Shown here: piece after piece, positions 43,996 to 53,127 of the stretch | Layout of the letters: each line of letters begins with the position of its first letter | Numbering within the stretch: the first letter of the stretch is position 1 | Source of the DNA: Parundibacterium terreum | GTDB taxonomy: Bacteria > Pseudomonadota > Gammaproteobacteria > Burkholderiales > Burkholderiaceae_D | Assembly (NCBI RefSeq): GCF_014636315.1 | Contig: NZ_BMED01000001.1 | Coordinates: 372,316 to 436,315, forward strand | Direction: 5' to 3' | Length of the DNA stretch: 64,000 bases | Translations under genes and position numbers: made by a program | The notes under the pieces: generated by a model | Seen by the model: the letters and a program-made list of their open reading frames with translations, nothing else | Told to the model about the DNA's origin: nothing | Database searches by the model: none

Positions 43996-45585
43996 CTATT
44001 CCTGTGATCGAGATTTTCTTTTCGCCAGCTCGCGTACCAGATCTTCCATAGGCATGGGCTTGCCGAACAGCCAGCCCTGCGCATATTGCACGCCATGCTC
44101 ACGCAAAAATTGCTCCTGCGCTTCCGTCTCAACACCCTCTGCAATCATCTTCAGGTTCAGTGATTTAGCCATTTGTATGATGTGCAATACAACGCGGCTG
44201 GTGGCAGCATCGGTGCCTATGGTATCGACGAAGGACTTATCTATCTTCAGGTAATCCAATTCAAAGGATTGCAGGTAAGACAGGCCGGAATAGCCTGTGC
44301 CGAAATCATCAATCGCAACGCCTATGCCCAGTGCCCGGATGTCCCTGACCACTTCCCGCGCGACATCGGCATTCATGAAGCCGCGTTCGGTCGCCTCAAC
44401 CAGCACATTGTGAGGGCCGGCATGCGCCTTTTGGATCATTTCCTTCAGCAGGTCTATCGTGTCGCGCGTGTGCAGGTCGGCAGAGGATAGATTGACGCCG
44501 ATATGGAAATGCGGATGCCTGCGAAATACTTCCGGCGCATCCTTCGCCACCAACTCCAGTACATGCGCAGTGATACGCTGTATCATCCCGCTCTCTTCCG
44601 CCTCGGGAATGAACTGGTCCGGCCGTACCAGCACACCGTCGCTGCGCCGCCAGCGTATCAGGGCTTCCGCACCTATCCACTCGCGCGTCTGCAGATCGAC
44701 CAGGGGCTGGTAGGCCAAAAAGAACTCCTTCTTTCTCAGGCCGGTGCGTATCAGCGCAGGCAGGGATTGCTGCAGCTTGGTCATATACCGAGCGACATAT
44801 ACCAGGGCCAGGCCTGCCAGCAAACCGATGGGCACCAGGATCAACGCAAATTCATAGACGCGCTTGGTCAGATAGGCCGCAGGTACCGCTGCGACTGCGC
44901 CAGTCGCATACTGCGTGGACTGCACAACCGCGACCACATATTCGCCGTCAAAAAAGCTGGCCTGGTGGCGCCCCTGCAGTTCGTCTATCCACCTTTCCTT
45001 GACCAGGCCGCGGGATGTCCTGAATTCACGAAAGCCCGGTGTGAATGTCGCCAGGGAAACATCTTTCTCTTGTGTAGAGACATCGATAGGCAGGGATTTG
45101 TGGATGATGGCGGCATAGCTGCCTTTTTGGATCACGATGAAGTCGATGTCAGGGGCAATCGCCGCCAGCTTGACATGATTGCGGATCGCCGTGCCCGATG
45201 CAGTAAGCTGCTCGACAGGCCCCAATGCCAAGCCCCCCACGTGCATCCCCATTGAGGAACATAGCAGGCGCTCGCCGGCCACATAACCTATCGCCTGGAT
45301 GTAGCTGGAACTGAGATCGATCTCGCGCATCAGCGCAATCTGCATTTCCGAACAGGGATCGTCGCCGCTGTCGCCGCGCGTGCGCAACAGCTTGTCAATT
45401 CCGTTATAGATCTGGCCCGCGGTGCGCTCGGACCGGCCCATGACCTCCATCGCATAACTCAGTGCGCGATCTTTTTCAGATTGCAGGCTCTGGCTCTGCG
45501 CCAGTTTCAAGGAAACCAGGATAGGAATGGCGAGCGCCGCCACCCCCGTTATAACGGCCAATATGGTTGCTGAAGCCTTGGGCAT
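43996..45585 (-). CDS. CSS-motif EAL-domain c-di-GMP phosphodiesterase
   Basis: A 529-residue inner-membrane protein. Two membrane segments (about 8-28 and 240-262) flank a periplasmic CSS-motif domain whose key feature is the cysteine pair, in CSEMQIALM and in LLCSSMG. The cytosolic EAL domain (about 275-520) has EALIRWRR, and DDFGTGYSGLSYL and KIDKSFV are intact, which predicts an active phosphodiesterase. In this family the disulphide state of the CSS domain sets activity. It is convergent with nadM, with 3 bp between the stops. Confidence 0.92.
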   Translation of the reverse strand: MPKASATILAVITGVAALAIPILVSLKLAQSQSLQSEKDRALSYAMEVMGRSERTAGQIYNGIDKLLRTRGDSGDDPCSEMQIALMREIDLSSSYIQAIGYVAGERLLCSSMGMHVGGLALGPVEQLTASGTAIRNHVKLAAIAPDIDFIVIQKGSYAAIIHKSLPIDVSTQEKDVSLATFTPGFREFRTSRGLVKERWIDELQGRHQASFFDGEYVVAVVQSTQYATGAVAAVPAAYLTKRVYEFALILVPIGLLAGLALVYVARYMTKLQQSLPALIRTGLRKKEFFLAYQPLVDLQTREWIGAEALIRWRRSDGVLVRPDQFIPEAEESGMIQRITAHVLELVAKDAPEVFRRHPHFHIGVNLSSADLHTRDTIDLLKEMIQKAHAGPHNVLVEATERGFMNADVAREVVRDIRALGIGVAIDDFGTGYSGLSYLQSFELDYLKIDKSFVDTIGTDAATSRVVLHIIQMAKSLNLKMIAEGVETEAQEQFLREHGVQYAQGWLFGKPMPMEDLVRELAKRKSRSQE

Positions 45586-45838
45586 GTGTCCCTTAATTAT
45601 TGATATTATTTTTTAAACCGCTGTAACACGAACCCAGGCACGTGCTACATGCAAAGACCAGGAGGCAAAGCCAGGAAATAATCAAAAAGTATAGAACAAG
45701 GCAAATCAGGTGTATATGCCGACGTTGCGCCGCACCGGACACTTGCAACAATAAAAAACAAAATACTTTGCAAGAGCTTAAAGCGACCAAAATCTGGCTT
45801 TCATTAACCACAGCCAGGCCCACAGGCGTCAGCGAAAA

Positions 45839-46156
45839 CTATTTTGGGAAAAACAAAATGACCAGAGACACCATCGCAAAACAGCAGTAGGACACTACGG
45901 TATAGGTAATGGTATAGCCGAGCGCAAAAGACAATTTTTTGCGGCGGGCAGATTTGTACAGCCCAAGAAAGAGCAGGAAGAAGGCTGCCGGGATGAAAAC
46001 GCCCATCAAAAGCTTGAATGCATAGTCGGCATAGTCAGGCTTCCTGAAGTAATCTGCCAACGATGCAAAAACAAAGGTGCATGCCTGCAATAAAGCGCAA
46101 GTAGCCGCAAGGATGGAAATCCTTGATGCTAATTTTCTTTTTGAAAGCGCAACCAC
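45839..46156 (-). CDS. Small membrane protein of unknown function
   Basis: A 105-residue protein with three likely membrane segments (about 14-34, 47-68 and 78-102). It begins with a GTG complementary to 46154-46156. I recognise no family. It lies alone between the EAL gene and the next unknown gene. The 250 bp on its 3' side (45586-45838) show nothing that I can assign. Confidence 0.55.
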   Translation of the reverse strand: MVALSKRKLASRISILAATCALLQACTFVFASLADYFRKPDYADYAFKLLMGVFIPAAFFLLFLGLYKSARRKKLSFALGYTITYTVVSYCCFAMVSLVILFFPK

Positions 46157-46340
46157 GTTATTACTCCCATTACCAAGCCCGGATAAAAGTGCTTATTCTG
46201 CGATCCGACGGCAATTACATCATGGAAAGTATAGTCCATATGCAATTAAAAGGTAATGGATTCCTACAAAATCGGTTGCCAAATTGCAAGCCAAACAACA
46301 GATTATTAATTCGCCTCCCGGGCAAACCGGGCGAGAATTT

Positions 46341-46877
46341 TTATTTTGCCAACAAACGCTGTATCGTGAAAACCCAGTCAGGGCCATCCGTCACCGGATA
46401 GTCAGCATCGCTGCGTAATCCCTGGTGCTTCCCCTCCTCTTGCTCATTGCGCAATAAAGAAATGCGGTAGTCGCCCGGCTGTACGCTGGCAATGATGGGG
46501 GCCACCACGCCAAGCTTGCTGATGCAGCTTATCCGCAAGCGCCCGCTGCGGCAGGTCAGATCCGCGGTATGCGGCAGTACGTCCTCCAGGTGAAACCCTT
46601 CATTCCGCCCTTGCTGCAGCGCTGGTGCAAATTCAAGCGCGATTTTGAATACCCCGTTCAGCGGCAAAGACCAGGCCAGCATTTCACCGCGCCAGGCACA
46701 CGCAATCAGGCGCTTGTCCAGATAGTAGGGAGCCAGGCGCTCCTCAGTCGCCCTGGACACCAGTTCCTGACGGGCAGCATCCATCTCAGACTGTACAAAC
46801 CCGCTCACATTTGCAGGGCTTGCATCGTCATACACGGCAGCGTATAGCGCTTCGGTTTGTATGTAGATATCTGACAT
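46341..46877 (-). CDS. Unknown soluble protein
   Basis: A protein of about 178 residues beginning MSDIYIQTE. It has no signal peptide, no membrane segment and no motif that I know. It is rich in Leu, Ala and charged residues, with single cysteines in LTCRSGRLRISCISK. The frame remains open ten codons further upstream. Length and composition support a real gene, but I offer no function. Confidence 0.6.
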   Translation of the reverse strand: MSDIYIQTEALYAAVYDDASPANVSGFVQSEMDAARQELVSRATEERLAPYYLDKRLIACAWRGEMLAWSLPLNGVFKIALEFAPALQQGRNEGFHLEDVLPHTADLTCRSGRLRISCISKLGVVAPIIASVQPGDYRISLLRNEQEEGKHQGLRSDADYPVTDGPDWVFTIQRLLAK

Positions 46878-47078
46878 GGCTTCCAATTCCCGGCTTTCTT
46901 CCAACAATGAATACTGCGATTCTTATATTGCACGCCTATCCAATGGCACTTTTGTGGCATTTGCTATGCACGATAAGTAAAGAATTGCGACCGCTATGGA
47001 AATTAATTAAGCAACGTCCTTCTGCATGGTTTGCCTGCTAACCCGCATTTTATTTTACACGGCCCAACGTAAGCTCAA

Positions 47079-47639
47079 TCAATTGAGATGCAAGGTCTTG
47101 CCCAGATAATCAAAAAACACGCAGTACAGGGTTATCGGCAGCGGTAGCCCCAGGAGCGTTCCCAGCAAATACTGATAAAAATGCACGCCTGACAATGACA
47201 ATACATAGTTCAAGGTGGGCGCCGTCTGGAATAGTGTCCGCAGTAGCGCGATGCTTTTCACCGGGTGCCTGTCCAGTTGTGCCAGCACCCGAATGGCATA
47301 TGGATTTTTCAATTCACGCAAGGCATCGCCGCCAATGAAGCGTATCGTGAAATAGGTAAGAATGCAGGAAACCGACGCCGCGATATAGGTGGCCACACCT
47401 CCCCACAAGCGCCCCAGTGCCAATACCGCGGCAGCCAGGAACACCAGGCCAGGCACATGGATCAGGTTGCCAAGGCAAAACAGCAATACGAAAATCAGCA
47501 GACCGCCCAGTTGATGTTCCACGATGATCTGGTGCATGAAGCGTAGATTGAAATGTTCACGCAACCCGGAAAACTCAACCACCGCCAGCAATAACAATAA
47601 AAATGCAATAACCAGCAACAGCCCTTTGTAACTACGCAT
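47079..47639 (-). CDS. TVP38/TMEM64 (VTT-domain) membrane protein
   Basis: A 186-residue inner-membrane protein with about five hydrophobic segments. The central region from VPGLVFLAAAVLALGRLWGG to the C-terminal half matches the VTT domain shared with DedA proteins, which are linked to lipid scrambling. It starts 37 bp downstream of the PAS-GGDEF-EAL gene on the same strand and may be co-transcribed with it. The role here is unknown. Confidence 0.8.
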   Translation of the reverse strand: MRSYKGLLLVIAFLLLLLAVVEFSGLREHFNLRFMHQIIVEHQLGGLLIFVLLFCLGNLIHVPGLVFLAAAVLALGRLWGGVATYIAASVSCILTYFTIRFIGGDALRELKNPYAIRVLAQLDRHPVKSIALLRTLFQTAPTLNYVLSLSGVHFYQYLLGTLLGLPLPITLYCVFFDYLGKTLHLN

Positions 47640-47676
47640 GCAGATCCCCGATCAATACCTACTCATTACATCTTAT

Positions 47677-50640
47677 TCATGTCCTGGCTTGCGCCCTGGT
47701 TGAAGCGGCAGGCTGCAACTCCATCAAGGCAGGCGGCATAGGATGTGAAAAGTAATAACCCTGCGCATAGTCGCATCCTGCTTCCAGGAGAATATCGCGC
47801 TGCGCCCGCGTTTCCACACCTTCGGCTACCACCTTCAGTCCCAGCTTGTGCGCCATTAGTATAATCGCTTCGCACAAGAGCCGGTCACTGGATCTGGATG
47901 CCAGATTGTTGACGAAAGAGCAGTCTATCTTCAGGTAATCGATTTCCAGCTCTTTCAGATACACCAGCGAGGAATGGCCTGTTCCAAAATCATCCAGCGC
48001 AGCCTGCACCCCGGCACCGCGAAATTCCTGCAATACCTGCTTGACACGCTCCGTCGTATCCAGCAGCAAGCCCTCCGTGATTTCCACCGTAATGCAATCT
48101 CCCGGCAACTCCAACTCTTCCAGGTAGCCGAGCCAATAGTTGCGGCCTCCATCGTTATCGGCGCGAAATTGTGCAGGTGATTTATTGACGCTGATCTGGA
48201 AAGCGGGATCGATCTTTTGCCGCCAGTATTTAACCTGCTGCGCGGCCTGCAAAAATACCCAGTCGCCGATTGCATTGATCAGGCCCGCCTGCTCTGCCAT
48301 GGGAATGAACTCGGAAGGCTCGATCTGGCCATGAACCGGATGCTGCCAGCGTATCAGCGCTTCGGCCTTGCACATTCGTCCGGTAGCAAGTTCTATGATG
48401 GGCTGGTAATAGACGACAAATTGTTTTTTCTCCAGTGCACTGCGCAAGTCCCCGGACAGGCGCATGCGGGAAACGGCGGTATGCTGCAAGGAGGAGGTGA
48501 AATAGCAATAGCGGTTGCGGCCGGAATTTTTTGCCGCATACATGGCCTGATCCGCATAACGCAGCAAGTCCTCAGCCTCTTCGGCATCGTCCGGATAGAT
48601 CGCGACACCGATACTGGCGGACACGTAAACAGTTTGCCCACTCAGATTAAAAGGTATCGCAAGGCCGTCGATAATCTCCTGTGCCACACGTTCCGCGCTG
48701 CCTCCATCGGCAATGGCAGGCAGGATCACCGTAAATTCATCTCCTCCCAAGCGGGCAACCGTATCGGATTCCCGCACGCAAGAGTTAATCCTGCGAGCCG
48801 CCTCCAGCAACAACTGGTCCCCGGCATTATGGCCTAGGCTATCGTTGACTTCCTTGAAGCGATCCAAATCTATGAACAGGATTGCTACTTTCAAGCCATC
48901 GCGCTTTTCCTTTTTCAACTCCTGCCCAAGCCTGTCGTAAAACATGCGCCGGTTCGGCAAGTGTGTCAGTGCATCAAAGTTGGCCTGCTGCCATATCAGC
49001 TCCTCCGACATCTTCCTTTGCGTAATGTCGGTAATCATCGCCAGCGAGCCGCCATAAGCGCCTGCACTGTCAAAAATAGGACTGGCGCTCAATGACGCCC
49101 ATAATTCGCTGCCGTCCTTGCGCCGGAACTTGAAGTCGTGCTGCTCCGAGATGCCCTGCTCACGCCGCTTGATGTTGGCCCTGGAGATCTCGCGCCCCTC
49201 TTCGTCCATGAAGTCGTCCAAGGGACGCATCCACATTTCTTCTGCGGTATAGCCCAGCATGCTGGCCATCTTGGGATTGACAAAGGAGGTATTGGATTGC
49301 GCATCGATCGTCCAGATACCCTCTTCCGCAGTTTCCACAATACGGCGGAAGCGCTCTTCACTATCCCGCAATGCCCCCTCATTCTTTCGGGTTTCCGTCA
49401 TATCGCGAACAAAGCCCACCATGCGGGTAATCTGTTGCGAAGCATCCAGCACGAAATGTCCGTCATCCTGCACAATCAGCGGACTGCCGTCTTTTTTTAC
49501 TACTCGGTACTCAAGATGAAACGCATCTCCGGACATCAGCACCCGGTTCAGTTCAGCATTAAATTTACTCTTGTCCTCGGGGTGAACGACCTTATTCGTC
49601 CAGTGATGCAATTCGGAGCCCAGCTCTGCCAGCGAATAACCAAGCAGCCGCTGCACATCCCCCGCGTAACTCATTTCGTTGGATGCCGGCACCCAATCGT
49701 AGAGCAGATGGCCACTGGCATTCACCGTCGCCTCATAACGATTCTTCCATTCCAGCAGCGATTGCTCCGCACAGTGGCGCTCGCTGATGTCAAAGGTCAC
49801 ACCCAGCATGCGCTCAGGATTGCCCTGCTGGTCATAAATGCCACGCCCCATTGAGTTCAGCCAGTGCACGCTACCATCCGGCCATACGGTGCGAAATTCG
49901 GCTTGATACAGCTTTTTTTCGGCCAGAGCGGTCCTGGCCTGCCGGTCTACCGACTCCCTGTCGTCAGGATGCATCGCATTGCGGAATAATTCGTGGAGCA
50001 TGGGTATATCCGGAGGTAGGCCGTACAGCAACTTGCACTGGGAAGACCAGATCAATTCATCACTTTTGATATCCCAGTCCCAGGTGCCCAGCTGACTCGC
50101 AGAAATGACAAGATTCAGCCGGCCTTCACTCAGCTTCAATGCTTTTTCCGATTGCACCCTGGCGCTGATATCGCGAATAAAACCGGCAAACAGGTGCCGG
50201 CCACCGACTCGCATATCGCTGAATGAAATTTCTATGGGAAACTCATGCCCGTCCTTATGCAAGCCAACTGCCTCGGTGCTGCGCCAATTGATTTTTTTGA
50301 CGCCGCTGTCCAGGTAGGCTTGCAGGCCGCGCCGGTGTGCATCACGCATTCTTGGCGGCTGCAGTATGGCAATCGGCTGCCCTATGATGTCGACGGCTTC
50401 GTATCCGAAAACCTCGGCAACCGCCGGATTGGCATGCAGAATGACATTTTTCTCATCCAGCAGCATGATGACGTCGGTGGTCGTCTCCCACAGCAAACGA
50501 TAGTGCTCGTCGCCGATCAGGCCGGGAGCCAGCGCCGGCCGCTCTTCGCCCCCGACCGGAGCCGCATCGGCGGACGCCCGGCCCCCATCGTTCGATGGTC
50601 CGTCTCGCCTCTCACCGGAAATCGCGGTTCGTGATGACAT
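47677..50640 (-). CDS. Four-PAS GGDEF-EAL c-di-GMP enzyme
   Basis: A 987-residue cytosolic protein. After a 45-residue polar start it has PAS domains at about 48-165, 170-295, 300-420 and 425-550, then GGDEF (about 555-720) and EAL (about 730-975). The GGDEF motif is intact (ARLGGDEF) and is preceded by RESD, the RxxD product-inhibition site five residues upstream. The EAL motif (EALIRWQHP) and DDFGTGHSSL are also intact. Both synthesis and breakdown of c-di-GMP are therefore possible, with the PAS domains setting the balance. No membrane segments are seen. Confidence 0.93.
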   Translation of the reverse strand: MSSRTAISGERRDGPSNDGGRASADAAPVGGEERPALAPGLIGDEHYRLLWETTTDVIMLLDEKNVILHANPAVAEVFGYEAVDIIGQPIAILQPPRMRDAHRRGLQAYLDSGVKKINWRSTEAVGLHKDGHEFPIEISFSDMRVGGRHLFAGFIRDISARVQSEKALKLSEGRLNLVISASQLGTWDWDIKSDELIWSSQCKLLYGLPPDIPMLHELFRNAMHPDDRESVDRQARTALAEKKLYQAEFRTVWPDGSVHWLNSMGRGIYDQQGNPERMLGVTFDISERHCAEQSLLEWKNRYEATVNASGHLLYDWVPASNEMSYAGDVQRLLGYSLAELGSELHHWTNKVVHPEDKSKFNAELNRVLMSGDAFHLEYRVVKKDGSPLIVQDDGHFVLDASQQITRMVGFVRDMTETRKNEGALRDSEERFRRIVETAEEGIWTIDAQSNTSFVNPKMASMLGYTAEEMWMRPLDDFMDEEGREISRANIKRREQGISEQHDFKFRRKDGSELWASLSASPIFDSAGAYGGSLAMITDITQRKMSEELIWQQANFDALTHLPNRRMFYDRLGQELKKEKRDGLKVAILFIDLDRFKEVNDSLGHNAGDQLLLEAARRINSCVRESDTVARLGGDEFTVILPAIADGGSAERVAQEIIDGLAIPFNLSGQTVYVSASIGVAIYPDDAEEAEDLLRYADQAMYAAKNSGRNRYCYFTSSLQHTAVSRMRLSGDLRSALEKKQFVVYYQPIIELATGRMCKAEALIRWQHPVHGQIEPSEFIPMAEQAGLINAIGDWVFLQAAQQVKYWRQKIDPAFQISVNKSPAQFRADNDGGRNYWLGYLEELELPGDCITVEITEGLLLDTTERVKQVLQEFRGAGVQAALDDFGTGHSSLVYLKELEIDYLKIDCSFVNNLASRSSDRLLCEAIILMAHKLGLKVVAEGVETRAQRDILLEAGCDYAQGYYFSHPMPPALMELQPAASTRAQART

Positions 50641-50665
50641 GGCACTCTCTTGGCTGGCCTAACGA

Positions 50666-50720
50666 TAGAACTCATTGACTAACGCATTGATAGATGCATT
50701 GATTGACGAAATGAGTTCTA
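50666..50720. promoter_or_regulatory. Inverted repeat enclosing direct repeats upstream of the PAS-GGDEF-EAL gene
   Basis: TAGAACTCATT (50666-50676) and its exact complement (50710-50720) flank 33 bases that contain GCATTGAT twice, 12 bases apart. It lies 26 bases before the GGDEF-EAL ATG, where an operator or leader hairpin would be expected. The remaining gap to 50866 shows nothing else. Confidence 0.65.
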
Positions 50721-50866
50721 CAGATACTACAGTAAATAATGGTGCTTTTTCCAAGATTCAAATCGCACTATGCCGCACCCTATACCAGGACCGCCAGGCA
50801 AGCAGTATTGCCCTCGTGCAAATTTTTGTATCTACCATGCCACCAAGCCGCCATAGCGGCTAGTGC

Positions 50867-51298
50867 CTAATATTTCCTGATTTTGAAGTCATGCCGGGTG
50901 ACGAGCCTGGTGGAAGCAATCAATGTGCTCAATCCCAGGATCATCTGCGTCAATACCTCGCCCGGCAAGGCCCAGATCTGGCCGCTCGGTGCATGTATCT
51001 GCGTCGTCGCGGTAATTACCGGTGCAACCCATTCCGCTTCTGGTGTGACATCAAGAACAATCTCTCCCTCGGACGTGGTGTGTAGATAAATTTCTCCGCC
51101 ATGCAGCAGGCTGAAGCAGATGCCGTATCCAACAGGATTCTTGTCACTGATGACACGCTGCAATTCGCGGTTGTAGTTGTCTATCCACATCTCCACGTCA
51201 TAAGTCGTGGTCAGCACTATCCAGGGATATTCCGGTTGTGGTCCTATGCTGCTATCGTGTTCAATATCTTGATTACTATCTTTATTCAGATCGCTCAT
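50867..51298 (-). CDS. Unknown soluble protein
   Basis: A 143-residue acidic protein with a polar, Asp/Asn-rich start (MSDLNKDSNQDIEHDSS), then a mixed alpha/beta region with EYPWIVLTTTYDVEMWIDNY. No motif or export signal is seen. It reads leftwards, divergent from the HPP gene. I cannot name its family. Confidence 0.6.
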   Translation of the reverse strand: MSDLNKDSNQDIEHDSSIGPQPEYPWIVLTTTYDVEMWIDNYNRELQRVISDKNPVGYGICFSLLHGGEIYLHTTSEGEIVLDVTPEAEWVAPVITATTQIHAPSGQIWALPGEVLTQMILGLSTLIASTRLVTRHDFKIRKY

Positions 51299-51446
51299 TG
51301 CTGCTTATATCGGTTTAATTTGTCAGCACATAGAGTATCTCAAGATCGCCCCGAGAAATTGTCCGACTTTGCCTATAGCATTAAAAACTTGTCAAAAAAA
51401 CGCTTTGTCAGCCTGTCGCAAGTGAGTTGAAAGTGAGGCGCAAGCA

Positions 51447-51471
51447 AATTACATCACATTGTGATGTAATT
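51447..51471. promoter_or_regulatory. Perfect 25-bp palindrome upstream of the HPP-CBS gene
   Basis: AATTACATCACA (51447-51458) and TGTGATGTAATT (51460-51471) are exact complements around a single T. It ends 54 bases before the HPP-CBS ATG. It has the look of a dimeric regulator site; the regulator is unknown. The arrangement TCACA/TGTGA is the reverse of a CRP site. Confidence 0.75.
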
Positions 51472-51525
51472 GCGGACCTGAATTGGTAACACGCACTCCG
51501 TATTTGTAGAAAAGATTAGCCGAAA

Positions 51526-52695
51526 ATGAAAGAACCCCTGCTGCAATGGTTGCATAGCTTCCTGCCCTCCGCCAGTCCCGTCAATCGCTTCGAACGCATG
51601 CGCGCTTGCGCGGGCGCCTTGTTTGGCATGGTATTGACCGCCATCGTCAGCTATATGCTGCTAGGACGGGACCCGGCGGCGATATGGCTGATTGCGCCTA
51701 TGGGTGCGTCCGCAGTGCTGCTTTTTGCCGTTCCCGCCAGCCCGCTGGCCCAGCCCTGGTCCATTATCGGAGGCAATTTCCTGTCTGCCATCATTGGTGT
51801 CGCTTGCGCCAAGGTATTCAAAGACCCCGCCATCGCAGCCTCAATTGCGGTAGCACTGTCTATCGCGGCCATGTTTACCGCAAGATGCCTGCATCCGCCC
51901 AGTGGAGCCGTGGCTCTGACTGCAGTCCTTGGCGGCCCGGTCATTCATGCGCTGGGCTTCCAATTTGTCCTCGTGCCTGTCGCGGTGAACTCCTTGCTGA
52001 TGGTACTTACCGCCATCTTCTTCAACAACACCACAGGCAGGCGCTACCCTCACCCCCAGCAGCTCGAACATAAGAACAAGCATGAAACCAGCAATGCGGT
52101 TCCCACCAACCGGCTCGGTTTTACCCCGGAAGATCTGGATGCGGCATTGCGAAAATATAATCAGGTGCTGGACGTCAGCCGGGACGACCTGGAAGCGATC
52201 TTGCTGCAAACAGAAATGCTGGCTCATCAGCGCCGCTTCGGTGCAGTCAGTTGCGGGGAAATCATGTCCAGTGAATTGATTACCGCAGAATTTGCCACCC
52301 CGCTGGAAGAAGCATGGCAACTGATGTGGCAGCACCGTTTGCACGCATTGCCCATCATCGACCGCACCCGGCGCGTGCTCGGCATCGTCACCACCGACAG
52401 TTTCTTGCGCCATGCCCAATTGCAAAACCACGCAGAGACCGGCAGCAAGCTGGCGAATTTCATACGCCGCACCCGGCACACGCATTCCACCAAGCCGGAA
52501 GTTGCGGGCCAGATCATGACGACAGAAATACAGACGGTACACGTCAGCAAACCCATCGTAGAGCTGGTGCCGCTAATGTCAGACCAGGAAATGCATCAAC
52601 TGCTGATCGTGGACGACCAAAATAAGCTGCTGGGCATGATTACCCAGTCAGACATGATTGCCGCCCTGTTTGAAGCCGGATTGGAGAAGGCTTAG
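51526..52695 (+). CDS. HPP-family membrane protein with two CBS domains
   Basis: A 389-residue protein. The N-terminal HPP domain (about 18-180) has several membrane segments, with LIAPMGASAVLLFAVPASPLAQPW and ARCLHPPSGAVALTAVLGG; the HPP triplet appears in LHPPSG. The C-terminal part (about 240-385) has two CBS domains (VSCGEIMSSELITAE and VAGQIMTTEIQTVHV) that usually bind adenosine nucleotides. Some plastid HPP proteins transport nitrite; the substrate in bacteria is not settled. A perfect palindrome lies just upstream. Confidence 0.88.
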   Translation: MKEPLLQWLHSFLPSASPVNRFERMRACAGALFGMVLTAIVSYMLLGRDPAAIWLIAPMGASAVLLFAVPASPLAQPWSIIGGNFLSAIIGVACAKVFKDPAIAASIAVALSIAAMFTARCLHPPSGAVALTAVLGGPVIHALGFQFVLVPVAVNSLLMVLTAIFFNNTTGRRYPHPQQLEHKNKHETSNAVPTNRLGFTPEDLDAALRKYNQVLDVSRDDLEAILLQTEMLAHQRRFGAVSCGEIMSSELITAEFATPLEEAWQLMWQHRLHALPIIDRTRRVLGIVTTDSFLRHAQLQNHAETGSKLANFIRRTRHTHSTKPEVAGQIMTTEIQTVHVSKPIVELVPLMSDQEMHQLLIVDDQNKLLGMITQSDMIAALFEAGLEKA

Positions 52696-52799
52696 CGCGT
52701 TACATTGAAGCCGCATTGAAAACCGATCTGCCGCATAATGTATCAATGCCCACCTAATTTTGGCGGCAAAAGATACGCCGTCTCACGAAAGAACAGATC

Positions 52800-53099
52800 A
52801 TGATTTATGTATTTCACTTGCTAGACAAACCCGGATCACTGGAGTTGCGCACGCAACTGCGACCGCTGCACAAAGCCTACCTCGCAGAAGTAGCGGACCG
52901 CATCGCCTTTGCCGGGCCGCTGACCAGCGAAGACGGCAAGGCCATGCTGGGCAGTCTGCTCGCAATTGACTTCCCGAACCGTGAAGCTGCTCTGCAATGG
53001 CAGGCACAGGAGCCATTTACACAAGGCGGAGTGTACGGCAGTGCATCCGTTTTACCGTTTGTGAACCTGTGGCCGCAAAAGGCAGGCTTTCCGGAATAA
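52800..53099 (+). CDS. YciI-family protein
   Basis: A 99-residue protein with the ferredoxin-like YciI fold. LRTQLRPLHKAYLAEV carries the conserved His, DRIAFAGPL is the family strand, and DFPNREAALQWQAQEPFTQGGVY is the second half with its conserved aromatic residues. The biochemical role is unclear. The gene is rightward and ends 28 bases before the convergent regulator. Confidence 0.88.
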   Translation: MIYVFHLLDKPGSLELRTQLRPLHKAYLAEVADRIAFAGPLTSEDGKAMLGSLLAIDFPNREAALQWQAQEPFTQGGVYGSASVLPFVNLWPQKAGFPE

Positions 53100-53127
53100 G
53101 GCTGCGCCGCCAAAATCAGCGAAGCCG

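Noticed and set aside
45593..45890. Short open frames on both strands in the gap after the CSS-EAL gene
   Set aside because: Cys/Leu-rich short frames without start signals or similarity to any family that I know.
50675..50863. 62-codon open frame on the plus strand between the GGDEF-EAL and the unknown gene
   Set aside because: Its start lies inside the inverted repeat, and the composition and length do not support a gene.
51447..51471. CRP site
   Set aside because: The half-sites are in the order TCACA then TGTGA, the reverse of a CRP site, and the spacing does not fit.
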